Assembly: GCF_943181405.1 (NCBI RefSeq)
Contig: NZ_CALPBY010000008.1
Coordinates: 124,001-188,000 of the forward strand
Origin: Cellulosimicrobium sp. Marseille-Q4280
GTDB taxonomy: Bacteria; Actinomycetota; Actinomycetes; Actinomycetales; Cellulomonadaceae
Direction of reading: 5' to 3'
Length of the DNA: 64,000 nt
The number at the start of each line of letters is the position of its first letter. The first letter of the stretch is position 1. Below are positions 37,608-49,400 of the stretch, piece after piece. Position numbers and translations under genes: made by a program. The notes beneath the pieces were generated by a model that searched no databases, had not been told where the DNA came from, and saw only the letters and a list, made by a program, of their open reading frames with translations.

Positions 37608-38316
37608 CGACCAGCAGCAGTCCGCAGCGCCGGGGGAGTACCAGCCCCTGCGGCCGCAGGCCTCCGGCCTGCGCGAGGCGCTCGCGCCCGTCGCGGGCTT
37701 CGGCGTGACGTTCTCGTCGATGTTCCGGCCGACGGTCACCGAGCAGTACCCGCGGAAGAAGCACGCGCCGAAGCCGCGCTACCACGGGCGGCACCAGCTC
37801 AACCGCTACGCCGACGGCCTGGAGAAGTGCATCGGCTGCGAGCTGTGCGCGTGGGCGTGCCCTGCCGACGCGATCTACGTCGAGGGTGCCGACAACGCGG
37901 ACCTGCCCGAGGGCGAGCACATGTCGCCCGGCGAGCGGTACGGGCGCGTCTACCAGATCAACTACCTGCGCTGCATCTTCTGCGGGCTCTGCATCGAGGC
38001 GTGCCCCACGCGCGCCCTGACGATGACGAACGAGTACGAGCTCGCCGGCCCCACGCGCGAGGGGATGATCTGGGAGAAGGAGGACCTCCTCGCGCCGCTG
38101 GAGCAGGGGATGCTCGCCGCACCGCACCCGATGGTCCCGGGCACGAGCGACACGGAGTACTACCGCGGGGAGGTGAGCGGCCCGGTGGCCGAGCAGGTGG
38201 CGTGGGTGCGCGAGCACCGTCCGGACGACCCGACGCTCCCGCCCGAGCCGCCCGGCCCGACGCCTGAGGTGCGCCGCGTCGAGCACGCCGACCGTCACCG
38301 GAAGGCGGCCCGATGA
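37600..38316 (+). CDS. nuoI: NADH-quinone oxidoreductase subunit I
   Basis: This encodes 238 residues with two ferredoxin-type 4Fe-4S motifs, [16 protein letters not shown] and [16 protein letters not shown], binding clusters N6a and N6b that relay electrons from NuoG to N2. [19 protein letters not shown] before them and [20 protein letters not shown] after them are typical. The C-terminal 80 residues are charged and low-complexity, longer than in E. coli. GTG 37600 overlaps the end of nuoH by 8 nt and has AAGGAGG upstream; the TGA overlaps the nuoJ ATG. Confidence 0.96.
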   Translation: MADDQQQSAAPGEYQPLRPQASGLREALAPVAGFGVTFSSMFRPTVTEQYPRKKHAPKPRYHGRHQLNRYADGLEKCIGCELCAWACPADAIYVEGADNADLPEGEHMSPGERYGRVYQINYLRCIFCGLCIEACPTRALTMTNEYELAGPTREGMIWEKEDLLAPLEQGMLAAPHPMVPGTSDTEYYRGEVSGPVAEQVAWVREHRPDDPTLPPEPPGPTPEVRRVEHADRHRKAAR

Positions 38317-39218
38317 CCGCGAGCGCGGGCGAGGCGGCCCTCTTCTGGGTCCTCGCCCCCCTCATGGTCCTGGCAGCCCTCTCGCTGCTGTTCGCGCGCA
38401 AGGCGGTCCACGCGGCGATCGCGGTCATGTTCGTCATGGTCGACCTGGCGATCCTCTACATCGCCCAGGAGGCGTCGTTCCTCGGGGTCGTGCAGGTCGT
38501 CGTCTACACGGGCGCCGTGATGATGCTGTTCCTCTTCGTCCTCATGCTCGTGGGCGTCGACGCCTCCGACTCGCTCGTCGAGACGATCAGGGGGCAGCGC
38601 TGGATCGGCGTGCTCCTGGGGCTCGGGCTGGGCGTCGTGCTCGTGGGCGTCGTCACGCAGGCGACGTTCCCGCCCGCCGTCGGGCTCGCGGCGGCCAACG
38701 AGGCGACGAACCCCGTGGCCCTGGCCCGCGTCCTGTTCGCCGACTACGTCTTCGCGATGGAGGTCGTCGGCATCCTGCTGGTCACGGCCGCCGTCTCGGC
38801 CCTCGTGCTCACGCACCGCCGCCGGCTCGTGGCGAAGGTGGGCCAGCGCGAGCAGGCCGACGCCAAGGTCGCCGCGCTCCCCGCGGGCGGTCGCCTCACG
38901 CCGCTCGCCGCGCCGGGCGTCTACGCGCAGAACAACGCGATGGACACGCCCGCGCTCGACGCCGCCGGGCGCCCGATCGAGGAGTCGGTCTCGCGCATCC
39001 TGCGCATCCGCGGCCAGGAGCGCTCGGCGGGGACGATCCTCGCCGCCGAGCGCGAGGTGCTCGTGGAGCACGAGCCGCAGCGGGCGCTCCCCGCGCTGCG
39101 CGCGGGCGACGCGAACGAGCGGAGCGTCCAGGCGGAGCCCGCGGACGCACCACCCGCCGGCGACGTGTCGGGACCCGACGACCCGGGCCGGACCCGCACC
39201 CTCGGAGATGAGGCCTGA
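38313..39218 (+). CDS. nuoJ: NADH-quinone oxidoreductase subunit J
   Basis: This encodes 301 residues: five membrane helices in the first 180 residues, then a hydrophilic C-terminal extension of about 120. [40 protein letters not shown] and [19 protein letters not shown] match NuoJ; the third helix carries the pi-bulge Tyr/Gly region that moves during turnover. The hydrophilic tail has no recognised domain. The ATG overlaps the nuoI stop, and the TGA overlaps the nuoK ATG. Confidence 0.95.
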   Translation: MTASAGEAALFWVLAPLMVLAALSLLFARKAVHAAIAVMFVMVDLAILYIAQEASFLGVVQVVVYTGAVMMLFLFVLMLVGVDASDSLVETIRGQRWIGVLLGLGLGVVLVGVVTQATFPPAVGLAAANEATNPVALARVLFADYVFAMEVVGILLVTAAVSALVLTHRRRLVAKVGQREQADAKVAALPAGGRLTPLAAPGVYAQNNAMDTPALDAAGRPIEESVSRILRIRGQERSAGTILAAEREVLVEHEPQRALPALRAGDANERSVQAEPADAPPAGDVSGPDDPGRTRTLGDEA

Positions 39219-39517
39219 TGGAGATCACGAACTACCTCGTGCTCGCGACGATCCTGTTCACGATCGGCGCCACGACGGTGCTCCTGCGGCGCAACGCGAT
39301 CATCGTGTTCATGGGCATCGAGCTCATGCTCAACGCGACGAACCTCGCGCTCGTGACCTTCGCACGCATCCACGGCGACGTCACGGGCCAGGTGCTCGCG
39401 TTCTTCGTCATGGTCGTCGCGGCGGCCGAGGTCGTCGTGGGCCTCGCGATCATCGTGTCCATCTTCCGCACGCGTCGGTCCGCCTCGGTCGACGACGTCA
39501 ACCTGCTGAAGAGCTGA
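39218..39517 (+). CDS. nuoK: NADH-quinone oxidoreductase subunit K
   Basis: This encodes 99 residues with three helices. [20 protein letters not shown] contains the first E-channel Glu, and [20 protein letters not shown] the second. These residues carry protons between the quinone site and the antiporter subunits. The length is typical of the family. The start overlaps the nuoJ stop, and nuoL starts 14 nt downstream. Confidence 0.96.
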   Translation: MEITNYLVLATILFTIGATTVLLRRNAIIVFMGIELMLNATNLALVTFARIHGDVTGQVLAFFVMVVAAAEVVVGLAIIVSIFRTRRSASVDDVNLLKS

Positions 39518-39530
39518 GAGGTCGGCACCA

Positions 39531-41534
39531 GTGACGATGCTCCTGCCCCTCGAGACCACGATCGTGCCCGCGAGCACGGTCGTCCCCGGCCCGTTCCTCG
39601 CCGCGCCGCTGCTCGTCGTGCTGCCGCTGCTCGGCGCGGCGGTCCTCCTCCTCGCCGGGCGCCGCAGCGACAGGTGGGGCGCGTGGTTCGGCGTGGCCAT
39701 GTCCGGCGCGGCGTTCCTCGTCGGCGCGTGGGTCTTCCTGTCGATGCTGTCACTGCCCGCGGACGAGCGGGTCGTGGACTACCGGCTCTTCGACTGGATC
39801 GCCGCCGGGGGTCTCGACGTCGCGGCCGGCCTGCGCATCGACCCGCTGTCGATGACGTTCGTGCTGCTCGTGACGTTCGTCGGCACGCTCATCCACGTCT
39901 ACGCGGTCGCGTACATGGAGCACGACGTCGACCGGCGCCGGTTCTTCGCGTACCTCAACCTGTTCGTCGCGGCGATGCTGGTGCTCGTCCTCGCCGACTC
40001 CTACCTGCTGCTGTTCGTCGGGTGGGAGGGCGTGGGCCTCGCGTCGTACCTGCTCATCGGGTTCTGGAACCACCGCCGCGACTACGCGGTGGCCGCCAAG
40101 AAGGCGTTCGTCATGAACCGCGTGGGCGACATCGGCCTCATCGTCGCGCTCATGCTCATGTTCGCGACGTTCGGTGCGGTCGACTTCACGACGGTGTTCG
40201 AGCAGGTGCCGGAGGCGTCGACGGCGCTCCTCACCGCGACCGGACTCGCGCTCCTGCTCGCCGCGTGCGGCAAGTCGGCGCAGTTCCCGCTGCAGGCGTG
40301 GCTCGGCGACGCGATGGCCGGCCCGACGCCGGTCTCGGCCCTCATCCACGCCGCCACGATGGTCACCGCGGGCGTCTACCTCGTGGTCCGGTCCGCGCCG
40401 GTCTTCGAGGGCGCGCCGACCGCGCAGCTCGTCGTGGTGATCGTCGGCGCCGTGACGCTGATCTTCGGCGCGGTCGTCGGCTGCGCGAAGGACGACATCA
40501 AGAAGGCGCTCGCCGCCTCGACGATGTCGCAGATCGGCTACATGATCCTCGCGGCCGGCCTCGGCCCGATCGGCTACGCGTTCGCGATCTTCCACCTCGT
40601 GACCCACGGCTTCTTCAAGGCGGGCATGTTCCTCGGCGCCGGCTCGGTCATGCACGGCATGGGCGACCAGGTCGACATGCGACGGTTCGGCGGTCTCTCG
40701 CGGTTCATGAAGGTCACGTGGATCACGTTCATGATGGGCTGGCTCGCCATCCTCGGCATCCCACCGTTCTCGGGCTTCTGGAGCAAGGACAAGATCATCG
40801 AGGCCGCGTTCGTGCCCGTCGACGGCGCCCCGTGGCGGGCCTGGGTCTTCGGCGGCGCGGCCCTGATCGGCGCGGGGATCACCGCGTTCTACATGTCGCG
40901 CCTGTTCTTCATGACCTTCCTGGGACGTCGGCGCTGGAACGACGGTCGCGGCGACGTCGACGGCCTCGGGTCGCAGGACGGTCCGGTGCAGCACCCGCAC
41001 GAGTCCCCGCGGCTCATGACGTGGCCGATGATCGTCCTCGCCGTGGGGTCGGTCGGGCTCGGGTGGTTCCTCGCCGCCGGCTCGCGGTTCGTCGACTGGC
41101 TCGAGCCGGTGACGGGGCACGCCGAGCACCACGAGCCGGTTCTGCCGGTGTGGTCGCTCATCGCGCTCACGCTGCTCCTCGTCCTCGCCGGCCTCGCGCT
41201 CGCGTGGCGCCAGTACGTGGTCTCCCTCGTCCCGGTCCGCGCCCCGCGCGGCACGGCGCTCACGCGGGCGGCCCGTCGCGACCTCTACCAGGACGACGTC
41301 AACGAGACCGTGTTCATGCGCCCCGGCCAGTACCTGACCCGGTCGCTCGTGTACGCGGACAAGGAGATGGTCGACGGCGGGTGGCTCGGCCTCGCGGGCC
41401 TCGTCGGCAAGGTCGGCGAGTGGCTGCGCGGCTGGCAGAACGGGTACGTGCGCTCGTACGGCGCGACCATGCTCGGCGGCCTCGTCGTCATCGCCGCCGT
41501 CGTCCTCGCCCTCACCACCGGCACCGCGAGCTGA
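39531..41534 (+). CDS. nuoL: NADH-quinone oxidoreductase subunit L
   Basis: This encodes 667 residues of the distal antiporter-like proton pump, with about 16 helices. [20 protein letters not shown] carries the key Glu, and [20 protein letters not shown] with [15 protein letters not shown] the Lys/His helix; [20 protein letters not shown] is the discontinuous-helix region. The long C-terminal amphipathic helix follows residue about 560. GTG 39531 has a weak GAGG upstream; an in-frame ATG lies two codons later. It ends 10 nt before nuoM. Confidence 0.96.
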   Translation: MTMLLPLETTIVPASTVVPGPFLAAPLLVVLPLLGAAVLLLAGRRSDRWGAWFGVAMSGAAFLVGAWVFLSMLSLPADERVVDYRLFDWIAAGGLDVAAGLRIDPLSMTFVLLVTFVGTLIHVYAVAYMEHDVDRRRFFAYLNLFVAAMLVLVLADSYLLLFVGWEGVGLASYLLIGFWNHRRDYAVAAKKAFVMNRVGDIGLIVALMLMFATFGAVDFTTVFEQVPEASTALLTATGLALLLAACGKSAQFPLQAWLGDAMAGPTPVSALIHAATMVTAGVYLVVRSAPVFEGAPTAQLVVVIVGAVTLIFGAVVGCAKDDIKKALAASTMSQIGYMILAAGLGPIGYAFAIFHLVTHGFFKAGMFLGAGSVMHGMGDQVDMRRFGGLSRFMKVTWITFMMGWLAILGIPPFSGFWSKDKIIEAAFVPVDGAPWRAWVFGGAALIGAGITAFYMSRLFFMTFLGRRRWNDGRGDVDGLGSQDGPVQHPHESPRLMTWPMIVLAVGSVGLGWFLAAGSRFVDWLEPVTGHAEHHEPVLPVWSLIALTLLLVLAGLALAWRQYVVSLVPVRAPRGTALTRAARRDLYQDDVNETVFMRPGQYLTRSLVYADKEMVDGGWLGLAGLVGKVGEWLRGWQNGYVRSYGATMLGGLVVIAAVVLALTTGTAS

Positions 41535-41544
41535 GGAGACTCAC

Positions 41545-43212
41545 ATGAACGGCTTCCCCTGGCTCACCCTCCTCGTCGCGTGGCCCGTCGTCGGCGCGGC
41601 CGCGGTGTGGCTCACCGCCGCGGCACGCACGCGCGGCGTCGGCCCCGGCGCCCTGCGGGCCGTCCGCGGCATCGCCCTCGGCGCCGCGCTCGTCGAGGTC
41701 GCGCTGCTCGTCGGCGCCTTCACCGCGTTCGACACCGCGGCCTCCGGCACGGTCCAGCTCGCCGAGACCTACGCCTGGATCCCGCAGATCGGCGCGAGCT
41801 ACGCCGTCGGCGCCGACGGGGTCGCGCTCGCGCTCGTCGCGCTCGCCGTCGTGCTCGTCCCCCTCGTCGTGGGGGCCGCGTGGAAGGAGCAGGAGGGTGA
41901 CGTACGCCGCCTGCGCCACTACCTCGCGCTCGTGCTCCTGCTCGAGGCGTTCATGGTCGCGGTGTTCGTCGCGCGCGACGTGTTCCTCTTCTACGTCCTC
42001 TTCGAGGCGATGCTCATCCCCGTCTACTTCATGATCGGCGGGTTCGGCGTCGGTGCGCGGCGACGGTACGCCGCGGTGAAGTTCCTGCTCTTCTCGCTCG
42101 CGGGCGGCCTGATCATGCTCGCGGCGGTCATCGCGCTCTACCTGCACGGTCCGGGCGGGCCGCAGGGCTTCCTCACGGCGAACCTCGTCGAGCACCTCGC
42201 CGCGAACCCGATGCCGGTCACCACGGAGCGCCTGCTGTTCCTCGGCTTCTTCCTCGCGTTCGCGATCAAGGCGCCGCTGTTCCCGGTGCACACGTGGCTG
42301 CCCGACGCCGCGCAGCACGCGCCGGCGGGCACGTCGACGCTGCTCGTGGGCGTGCTCGACAAGGTCGGCACGTTCGGGATGCTCACCCTGTGCCTCCCGC
42401 TCTTCCCGAGCGCGAGCGCGTGGGCGGCGCCGGTCGTCATCGTCCTCGCCGTCGTGTCGATCCTCTACGGCGCGCTCATGGCGATCGGGCAGAGCGACCT
42501 GATGCGGCTCATCGCCTACACGTCGGTGTCCCACTTCGGGTTCATCGTGCTCGGCATCTTCGCGTTCACGACGACGAGCGTCGCGGGGTCGTCGCTGTAC
42601 ATGGTCAACCACGGCATCTCGACGGGCGCCCTGTTCCTGCTCGCCGGGTTCCTCGTCGCGCGGCACCCGGAGCGCTCGCAGCGGCTCACGGACTACGGCG
42701 GGCTGCAGAAGGTCGTGCCCGTCCTCGCGGGCACGTTCCTCGTCGCGGGCCTCTCGGCGCTCTCGCTGCCCGGTCTGTCGACGTTCGTCAGCGAGATCAT
42801 GGTGCTCCTCGGGACGTTCACCCGGAGCCCGTGGGCGGCGCTCGTCGCGGTGCTCGGCGTCGTCCTCGCCGCGCTCTACGTGCTGCTCACGTACCAGAAG
42901 GTGTTCACGGGCCGGACGCGAGAGGGCCTCGAGCAGCTCCCGGACCTGGGAGGCCGCGAGAAGTGGGTCGTCGCGCCCCTGATCGCGCTGCTCCTCGTGC
43001 TCGGGTTCTACCCGGCGCCCGCGCTCGACCTCGTGGACGAGCCGGCCGAGGTCACGCTGTCCGACCTCGCGCCCGCCGGGGTCGAGGACCCGCCGCGCAC
43101 CGACCCGTTCGCCCCCGACCCGACACCTGCCGCAGCCGCCGACGTCGCCGGGGTCGTCGACACCTCCGTCTCTGACACCGTGCCCACCACCGCAGAAGGG
43201 AGCGAGTCGTGA
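41545..43212 (+). CDS. nuoM: NADH-quinone oxidoreductase subunit M
   Basis: This encodes 555 residues and about 14 helices of an antiporter-like proton pump. VLFEAMLIPVYFMIGGFGVG has the pumping Glu; KAPLFPVHTWLPDAAQHAPA with TSTLLVGVLDKVGTFGMLTL has the conserved Lys and His; SDLMRLIAYTSVSHFGFIVL follows. GAGGAG lies 8 nt before the ATG. The hydrophilic C-terminal 50 residues are Asp/Pro/Thr-rich. Its TGA overlaps the nuoN GTG. Confidence 0.96.
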   Translation: MNGFPWLTLLVAWPVVGAAAVWLTAAARTRGVGPGALRAVRGIALGAALVEVALLVGAFTAFDTAASGTVQLAETYAWIPQIGASYAVGADGVALALVALAVVLVPLVVGAAWKEQEGDVRRLRHYLALVLLLEAFMVAVFVARDVFLFYVLFEAMLIPVYFMIGGFGVGARRRYAAVKFLLFSLAGGLIMLAAVIALYLHGPGGPQGFLTANLVEHLAANPMPVTTERLLFLGFFLAFAIKAPLFPVHTWLPDAAQHAPAGTSTLLVGVLDKVGTFGMLTLCLPLFPSASAWAAPVVIVLAVVSILYGALMAIGQSDLMRLIAYTSVSHFGFIVLGIFAFTTTSVAGSSLYMVNHGISTGALFLLAGFLVARHPERSQRLTDYGGLQKVVPVLAGTFLVAGLSALSLPGLSTFVSEIMVLLGTFTRSPWAALVAVLGVVLAALYVLLTYQKVFTGRTREGLEQLPDLGGREKWVVAPLIALLLVLGFYPAPALDLVDEPAEVTLSDLAPAGVEDPPRTDPFAPDPTPAAAADVAGVVDTSVSDTVPTTAEGSES

Positions 43213-45035
43213 GCGACTCCTTCGTGGCCCCCACGGTCGACTGGCTCTACCTCGTCCCGATCCTCGTGGTGCTCGGCGCCGGCGTGGTCGGCGTCCTCGT
43301 CGAGGCGTTCGTCCCGGCGCGCGTGCGCCGCACGACGCAGGTCGTGCTCGCGCTGCTCGCGACGGCGGCGGCGTTCGCCGCGATCGTCGTGCTGTGGCGC
43401 GACCCCGCGGTGCAGGGCGACCCCACGACCGGCACCTACGGCGTGCGCGTGCTCGGCGGGTCCATGGTGGTCGACCCCTTCGGCCTCGCGGTCCAGGGCA
43501 CCGTGGTGCTGCTCGCCCTCCTGGCGATCCTCGTCATCGCCGACCGGACGTCGACCGGGCAGGACGCGTTCGCTCCCACCGCCGCGGCCGTGCCCGGCTC
43601 GCCGTACGAGGACCTGGCGCGTCGCCAGGGCCTCGAGCAGACCGAGGTCTACCCGCTCGTCCTGTTCGCCGTCGGCGGCATGATGATCTTCCCCGCGACG
43701 GGCAACCTCCTCGTGATGTTCGTCGCGCTCGAGGTGCTCTCGCTGCCGCTGTACGTCCTCTCCGCGATGGCACGCCGACGCCGGCTGCTGTCGCAGGAGG
43801 CGTCGTTCAAGTACTTCCTCCTCGGCTCGTTCGCGTCGGCACTGTTCGTCTTCGGCGTCGCCCTGATCTACGGCTACGCGGGGTCGGTCGACCTCGCGCA
43901 GATCCAGCGGGCCCTCGCCACGGGCGAGAGCCCGGTCGCGGACATGCCCGGCCTCGTGCTCACCGGGATGCTGCTGATCCTCGCGGGTCTGCTCTTCAAG
44001 GTGGGCGCGGCGCCGTTCCACGCGTGGACGCCCGACGTCTACCAGGGCGCCCCCACCCCGATCACCGGCTTCATGGCGGCGTGCACCAAGGCGGCCGCGT
44101 TCGGCGCTCTCCTGCGCGTGCTCTACTCCGTCGCGATCGGCCTGGAGTACGGCGCGCCCGACCTGCGCCAGGACCTCTTCGTCGCGCTGTGGGTCGTCGC
44201 CCTGCTGACGATGGTGATCGGCACCGCCGTCGGCGCCGTGCAGACCGATGTCAAGCGACTCCTCGCGTACTCGTCGATCGCGCACGCGGGCTTCATCCTC
44301 GTCGGCGTCGTCGGTTTCTCCCAGCTCTCGCTGCGCGCCACCGTGTTCTACCTCCTCGTCTACGGTCTCGCGACGGTCGGCGCGTTCGCCGTCGTCACGC
44401 TCGTGCGGGAGAAGGCACCGTCGTCGGCCACGCTGCCGACCGCGGCCCCCGCCGTCGTCGGGGCACGCACGGGCGCAGCGGCGGGCGAGCTCACCGCGAG
44501 CGGCGACGACGCGGCGTCGGGCAGCGGCGACGGGCCCGCGGGCGTCCCCGACAACCCGTCCCGCGCCTCGGTGCCCGACGCCGGCGCCGTCCTCGGCGAG
44601 GCCACGCACCTCGCGCAGTGGGCGGGCCTGGGGCGGCGCAGCCCGTGGCTCGCGGGCGCGTTCGCGCTGTTCCTCCTCTCGATGGCCGGCATCCCGCTCA
44701 CCGCGGGGTTCATCGCCAAGTTCACGGCGTTCGGCGCGGCGGTCGCCGGACCCGACGGGCAGGGCGGCGGATCGACGTGGGTGCTCGCCGTCGTCGGTGT
44801 GCTCGCGTCCGCGGTCGCCGTGTTCTTCTACGTCCGGATCATCGTCCTCATGTTCTTCACGCCCCCGGCCGACGAGGCCGCGGAGGCCGACGGCGGCGTC
44901 GGCGTGACCGTCGTCCGGTCGAACGGACCGACCACCGTCGCGATCGCCGTGTGCGCGCTCGGCGTGCTCGTCCTGGGCGTGTTCCCCTCCCCGGTTCTCG
45001 ATCTGGCGGCAGAGGCGGTTAAGTTCGTCCCGTGA
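43209..45035 (+). CDS. nuoN: NADH-quinone oxidoreductase subunit N
   Basis: This encodes 608 residues, the third antiporter-like pump. FVALEVLSLPLYVLSAMARR contains the Glu, LFKVGAAPFHAWTPDVYQGA with TPITGFMAACTKAAAFGALL the Lys helix, and VKRLLAYSSIAHAGFILVGV is the family signature. It is longer than usual because of a Ser/Gly/Asp-rich cytoplasmic insertion of about 50 residues near residue 410-460. It is the last nuo gene; its stop overlaps the GTG of the polyprenyl synthase, and a possible internal -10 (TAAGTT, 45020-45025) lies in its final codons. Confidence 0.95.
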   Translation: MSDSFVAPTVDWLYLVPILVVLGAGVVGVLVEAFVPARVRRTTQVVLALLATAAAFAAIVVLWRDPAVQGDPTTGTYGVRVLGGSMVVDPFGLAVQGTVVLLALLAILVIADRTSTGQDAFAPTAAAVPGSPYEDLARRQGLEQTEVYPLVLFAVGGMMIFPATGNLLVMFVALEVLSLPLYVLSAMARRRRLLSQEASFKYFLLGSFASALFVFGVALIYGYAGSVDLAQIQRALATGESPVADMPGLVLTGMLLILAGLLFKVGAAPFHAWTPDVYQGAPTPITGFMAACTKAAAFGALLRVLYSVAIGLEYGAPDLRQDLFVALWVVALLTMVIGTAVGAVQTDVKRLLAYSSIAHAGFILVGVVGFSQLSLRATVFYLLVYGLATVGAFAVVTLVREKAPSSATLPTAAPAVVGARTGAAAGELTASGDDAASGSGDGPAGVPDNPSRASVPDAGAVLGEATHLAQWAGLGRRSPWLAGAFALFLLSMAGIPLTAGFIAKFTAFGAAVAGPDGQGGGSTWVLAVVGVLASAVAVFFYVRIIVLMFFTPPADEAAEADGGVGVTVVRSNGPTTVAIAVCALGVLVLGVFPSPVLDLAAEAVKFVP

Positions 45036-46078
45036 CCTCCGCTCCTCCCGGGCCGCCCGCACGGACGACCCCCGTGACGACCACCGCCATCCCGATCTCC
45101 GACCCCGAGCTCGCCGCAGTGCTCACGCAGCGGCTCGCGGGTGTGGAGACCCGGCTGCGGGACGCCGTCGCGCACGCCGACCCGCTCGCCGACACGGCGT
45201 CGCGCCACCTCGTCAACGCCGGGGGGAAGCGGCTGCGACCGTTGCTCACGCTGCTCGCGGCGGAGCTCGGCGACGGGGACCGGTCCGAGGTGGTGGAGGC
45301 CGCCGTCGTCGTCGAGCTCACGCACCTCGCGTCGCTGTACCACGACGACGTCATGGACTCCGCCGCCGTGCGGCGCGGGGCGCCGGCGGCGCACGCCGTC
45401 TTCGGCAACTCCGTGGCGATCATGGTCGGTGACCTGCTCTTCGCGCGCGCGGCCTCGACGGTCGCTGCGCTCGGACCGGAGGCGGTGCTCATCCAGGCGC
45501 GCACCTTCGAGCGCCTGTGCCTCGGCCAGCTCCACGAGACCGTCGGCCCCGGCGAGGGCGAGGACCCCGTCGCGCACTACCTCCAGGTGCTCGCAGACAA
45601 GACCGCGTCGCTCCTGTCCACGTCGGCCCGCCTCGGCTCGATGTTCGCGGGGTGCGACGCGCGCACCGTCGACACCGTCGCGGCCTACGGGGAGCGCCTC
45701 GGGGTCGCGTTCCAGCTGGCCGACGACGTGCTCGACCTCGCGTCGACGGGCGACGAGTCGGGCAAGACGCCCGGCACGGATCTCCGCGAGAAGGTCCCGA
45801 CGATGCCCGTCCTGCTGCTGCGCGCGCGCGTCGCGGACGGCTCTGCCGACGCGGCGGACGTCGCGCTCGTCGAGCTCCTCGACTCCGACCTGTCCGACGA
45901 CGCCGCGCTCGCCGACGCCGTGGCCGCCCTGCGCCGCCACGAGGTCGTCGCGGAGACGCGTGCGCTGGCCGTGCGGTGGGCCCGTGACGCGGCGGGAGAG
46001 CTCGACGGTCTCCCCGACGGGCCTGTGGTCGACGCGCTGCGGACCTTCGCCGAGGCGCTCGCCGACCGCGCTGCCTGA
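45032..46078 (+). CDS. Polyprenyl diphosphate synthase (trans-type)
   Basis: This encodes 348 residues. The first Asp-rich motif is LYHDDVMDSAAVRRGAPAAH (DDVMD) and the second is FQLADDVLDLASTGDESGKT (DDVLD), both chelating the Mg-diphosphate of substrate. NAGGKRLRPLLTLLAAELGD is the GKR motif at the start of the fold, and the chain-length site lies just before DDVMD. It most likely makes the long prenyl chain used by MenA for menaquinone, given its coupling to nuoN and the men genes nearby; chain length cannot be told from sequence. GTG 45032 overlaps the nuoN stop. TAAGTT 6 nt upstream might also allow a separate leaderless transcript. Confidence 0.92.
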   Translation: MTSAPPGPPARTTPVTTTAIPISDPELAAVLTQRLAGVETRLRDAVAHADPLADTASRHLVNAGGKRLRPLLTLLAAELGDGDRSEVVEAAVVVELTHLASLYHDDVMDSAAVRRGAPAAHAVFGNSVAIMVGDLLFARAASTVAALGPEAVLIQARTFERLCLGQLHETVGPGEGEDPVAHYLQVLADKTASLLSTSARLGSMFAGCDARTVDTVAAYGERLGVAFQLADDVLDLASTGDESGKTPGTDLREKVPTMPVLLLRARVADGSADAADVALVELLDSDLSDDAALADAVAALRRHEVVAETRALAVRWARDAAGELDGLPDGPVVDALRTFAEALADRAA

Positions 46079-46419
46079 CCGACGGAGGAGTCGCCCACGC
46101 CCTCGTCGCCGTTCCGTCGGCGGGTGAGATCCCGGCGGTCCTCCTGGACCGGTGAGGCGGTCGGCGGTCCACGACGGTCGTTGCCGTAGGCATCGATGAC
46201 CTGCGAACATGTCCCCGTCGTGCCCGTCGGTGTTCCCTGAGACCTCCGCCGCGACCGGTGCCCGATCACCGGACGGGGGACTTCTCCCCATGACGCAGTG
46301 ACGAAACCGACACACGGGGACGCTATCCTCGTGTGCGCGATCGGTGCGGGGCCCGGCGACACGGAGCGACGGGGGACAGGACGGAAGCCGGTCGCCACCG
46401 ACCCGATCTCGGAGGACCA
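46079..46419. promoter_or_regulatory. Intergenic region before the surface-protein/phosphosignalling cluster
   Basis: These 341 nt contain no gene. TATCCT at 46324-46329 is a good -10 candidate, with TGACGA (46299-46304) as a poor, wide-spaced -35; transcription would start near 46336 and leave an 85-nt leader. CCGGTG..CACCGG (around 46256-46273) is a small dyad. GGAGGA just before GTG 46420 is the ribosome-binding site for the giant protein. This is probably the main promoter of the downstream operon. Confidence 0.45.
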
Positions 46420-49400
46420 GTGGGCTTTCTGGCGCGCCTGAACGACAACCGACGCACCGTGGCGTCGGTGACGACGGTGTCGGTGTTCTCGACGGCACTG
46501 GTGGGACTCGCGTGGTTCTACGAGGGCGAGGCGACGGCCGACGTGGAGCTGAACGACTCGGGTGTGTGGGTGACGAAGACGTCGTCGGGGCAGCTGGGTC
46601 GGTTCAACTACGAGTCGCAGGCGATCGACGGTGTGCTCGTGGCGGGGTCGGCGTCGTTCGACGTGCAGCAGGACGAGGGTCGGGTGCTGCTGGACGACGA
46701 GGGGACGAGCACGGCGTCGCCGGTCGAGGTGGCGCACCTGACGCTGGACGGGCAGGTGCGGCTGCCGGCGGGGGCGCAGGTGGCGTCGGGGGGTGCGACG
46801 ACGGCGGTGCTCGACGGTGAGGAGGGCCTGCTGTGGGTGCTGCCGTTCGACGGTGCGACGGCGTTCGACCCGGAGGAGACGGAGCCGGTCGCCGAGGTCG
46901 AGGGTGACGGCGCGCTGACGGTCTCGGGCGACGGCACGGTGTTCGTCGCGGTCCCGTCGACCGGGACGCTGTGGACCGTGGGCACGACGTCGAAGGGGAC
47001 GGCCGAGGAGCCGGAGGAGCTCGACCTCCCGGTGAGCACGGGCGCCGACGTGGCCGTGACAGCGGTCGGTGACGAACCGGTCGTCCTCGACCGGTCGGGC
47101 GGACAGCTCGTCCTTCCCGACGGGAAGACGGTCGGCGTCGAGGGCGCGGACGGTGCCCAGCTGCAGCAGCCGTCGAAGAGCTCGGACTCCGTGGTCGTCG
47201 CGACCTCGACCGGTCTGGTCACCCAGCCGCTCGGCGGCGGGGACGCCCAGGTGCGCCGGGCCGACGGCGTGCCGTCCGCCCCGGTGCAGCTCGACGGCTG
47301 CACCTACGGCGCCTGGGGCTCGACCGGGCAGGTGATCCGCGACTGCGCCGGGCCGGACAACGACGTGGACAAGCGGCTCGAGGGCGTGGACCCGCAGGCG
47401 CGCCTGGAGTACCGGGTGAACCGGCACGTCGTGGTGCTCAACGACCTGGCGGCCGGGACGCTGTGGATGGCGGCGGACGAGTACGAGAAGGTCGACGACT
47501 GGGACGTGCAGCTCCCGGAGGAGGCCGAGGGCGAGGAGTCCGACGCCGAGCTGACCAACCCGGAGCAGGTGGACCAGTTCATCGCGGACCGGTCGCAGCC
47601 GAACAAGCCGCCGCAGCCGAAGGACGACGTGTTCGGGGCCCGCCCCGGGCGCACGACGATCCTGCCGGTGCTCGCGAACGACGTCGACCCGGACGGCGAC
47701 GTCATGACGGCCTCGCTGGTCGGGGAGTCGCCGGGCAACGCGACGGTGCAGCAGATCCTCGGCGGTGCGGCGCTGCAGGCGGTCGTGCCCGAGGACGCCG
47801 AGGGCACGCAGGGGTTCCGGTACTCGGTGTCCGACGGACGGGGTGGCGTCGCCGAGGCCGGGGTCTCGCTGAAGATCTCGCCGTGGAGCGAGAACGAGAT
47901 CCCCGAGTCGACGGGCGACCCCGTGCTCAAGGTCGCGCAGGGCGGGACCGCCACGATCAAGGTGCTGCCGTTCTTCCGCGACCCGGACGGCGACGACCTG
48001 TACCTCGCGTCGGCCGCTGCGACGTCGGCGGGGGACGACGTGCGCTCGCGCCCGGACGGGACCGTGGAGTTCCGTGACGCCGGGGGATCGACCGGCCGCA
48101 AGATCGTCACGTTGACGGTGGCCGACGGCCTGGGCGGCCTGGCCGAGGGCAGGCTGCTCGTCGACGTCCTCCCGGGGACGCAGCCGCCGATCGCGGTGAA
48201 CGACCACGTCGTGGTGCCCGCCGGGCAGCCGGTCACGGTCGAGCCGCTGCGCAACGACTCCGACCCGAACGGCGACGAGCTGCGGCTCGCGTCGGTCTCG
48301 GAGTCCGCGCCGGCCGAGATCACGCCGAACTACGACGCCGGGACGTTCACGTTCTTCTCGAACGAGCCGCGCTCCTACGACCTCACGTACCAGGTGACCG
48401 ACGGCCCGGACGCCACGACCGGCCTCGTCCGGGTCGACGTGCTGCCGCCCGACGCCGCGAGCGGCCCGCCGATCGTCGTCGCGGACACCGCGCTGCTCCC
48501 CACGGGCGGCAAGACGCTCGTCGACGTGCTCGCCAACGACACCGACCCGGCGGGCGGCGTGCTCGTGGTGCAGTCGGTGCGCGTCCCTGCCGACGCGGGC
48601 GTCTCCGTGGCGGTGCTGGCGCACCAGATGCTCCGGATCACCGAGATCCGGCGGCTCGACGGGCCCGTGACGATCGAGTACACGGTCTCGAACGGCACCG
48701 AGACGTCCACGGGCCAGGTGCGCGTCGTGCCGGTGCCCGCCCCGACCCGGCTGCAGCCGCCGAACGCGGCCGCCGACGAGGTGACCGTCCACGCGGGCGA
48801 CGTCGTGACGATCCCCGTCCTGAAGAACGACACGCACCCGGACGGGCTCGAGCTGTTCCTGCAGCCCGAGCTGGAGCAGGACGTCGACCCGGCGCTGGGC
48901 GAGGCGTTCGTCTCCGAGGACACCCTGCGGTTCAAGGCCGGGCCCGAGGCCGGGACCGCCTACGCGATCTACCGGGTGCGCGACGCCAACGGGCAGGAGG
49001 ACTCCGCCCAGGTGACGATCCGCATCCGCGACGGTGAGGACAACGCGCCGCCGCAGCCGCGCCAGGTCGAGGCCCGCGTGCTCTCCGGCGCGTCGGTGCG
49101 CATCGACATCCCGGTGCACGGCATCGATCCCGACGGGGACTCCGTCCAGGTGACCGGTATCGGGGCGCCGGCGTCGAAGGGGACGGCCCGCGTCGTCGAC
49201 GGCGTCGTGGAGTACGCGGCCTCGAAGAGCTCCGTCGGGCTCGACTCGTTCACCTACACGGTGCTCGACGCGCGCGGCGCGGTGGCGACGGGTTCCGTGC
49301 GCGTGGGCATCTCGGCGCCCGGCGAGACGAACCAGCCGCCGGTCGCCGTCGACGACGAGGTGACGGTACGACCCGGACGCACGGTCGCCGTCGCCGCGCT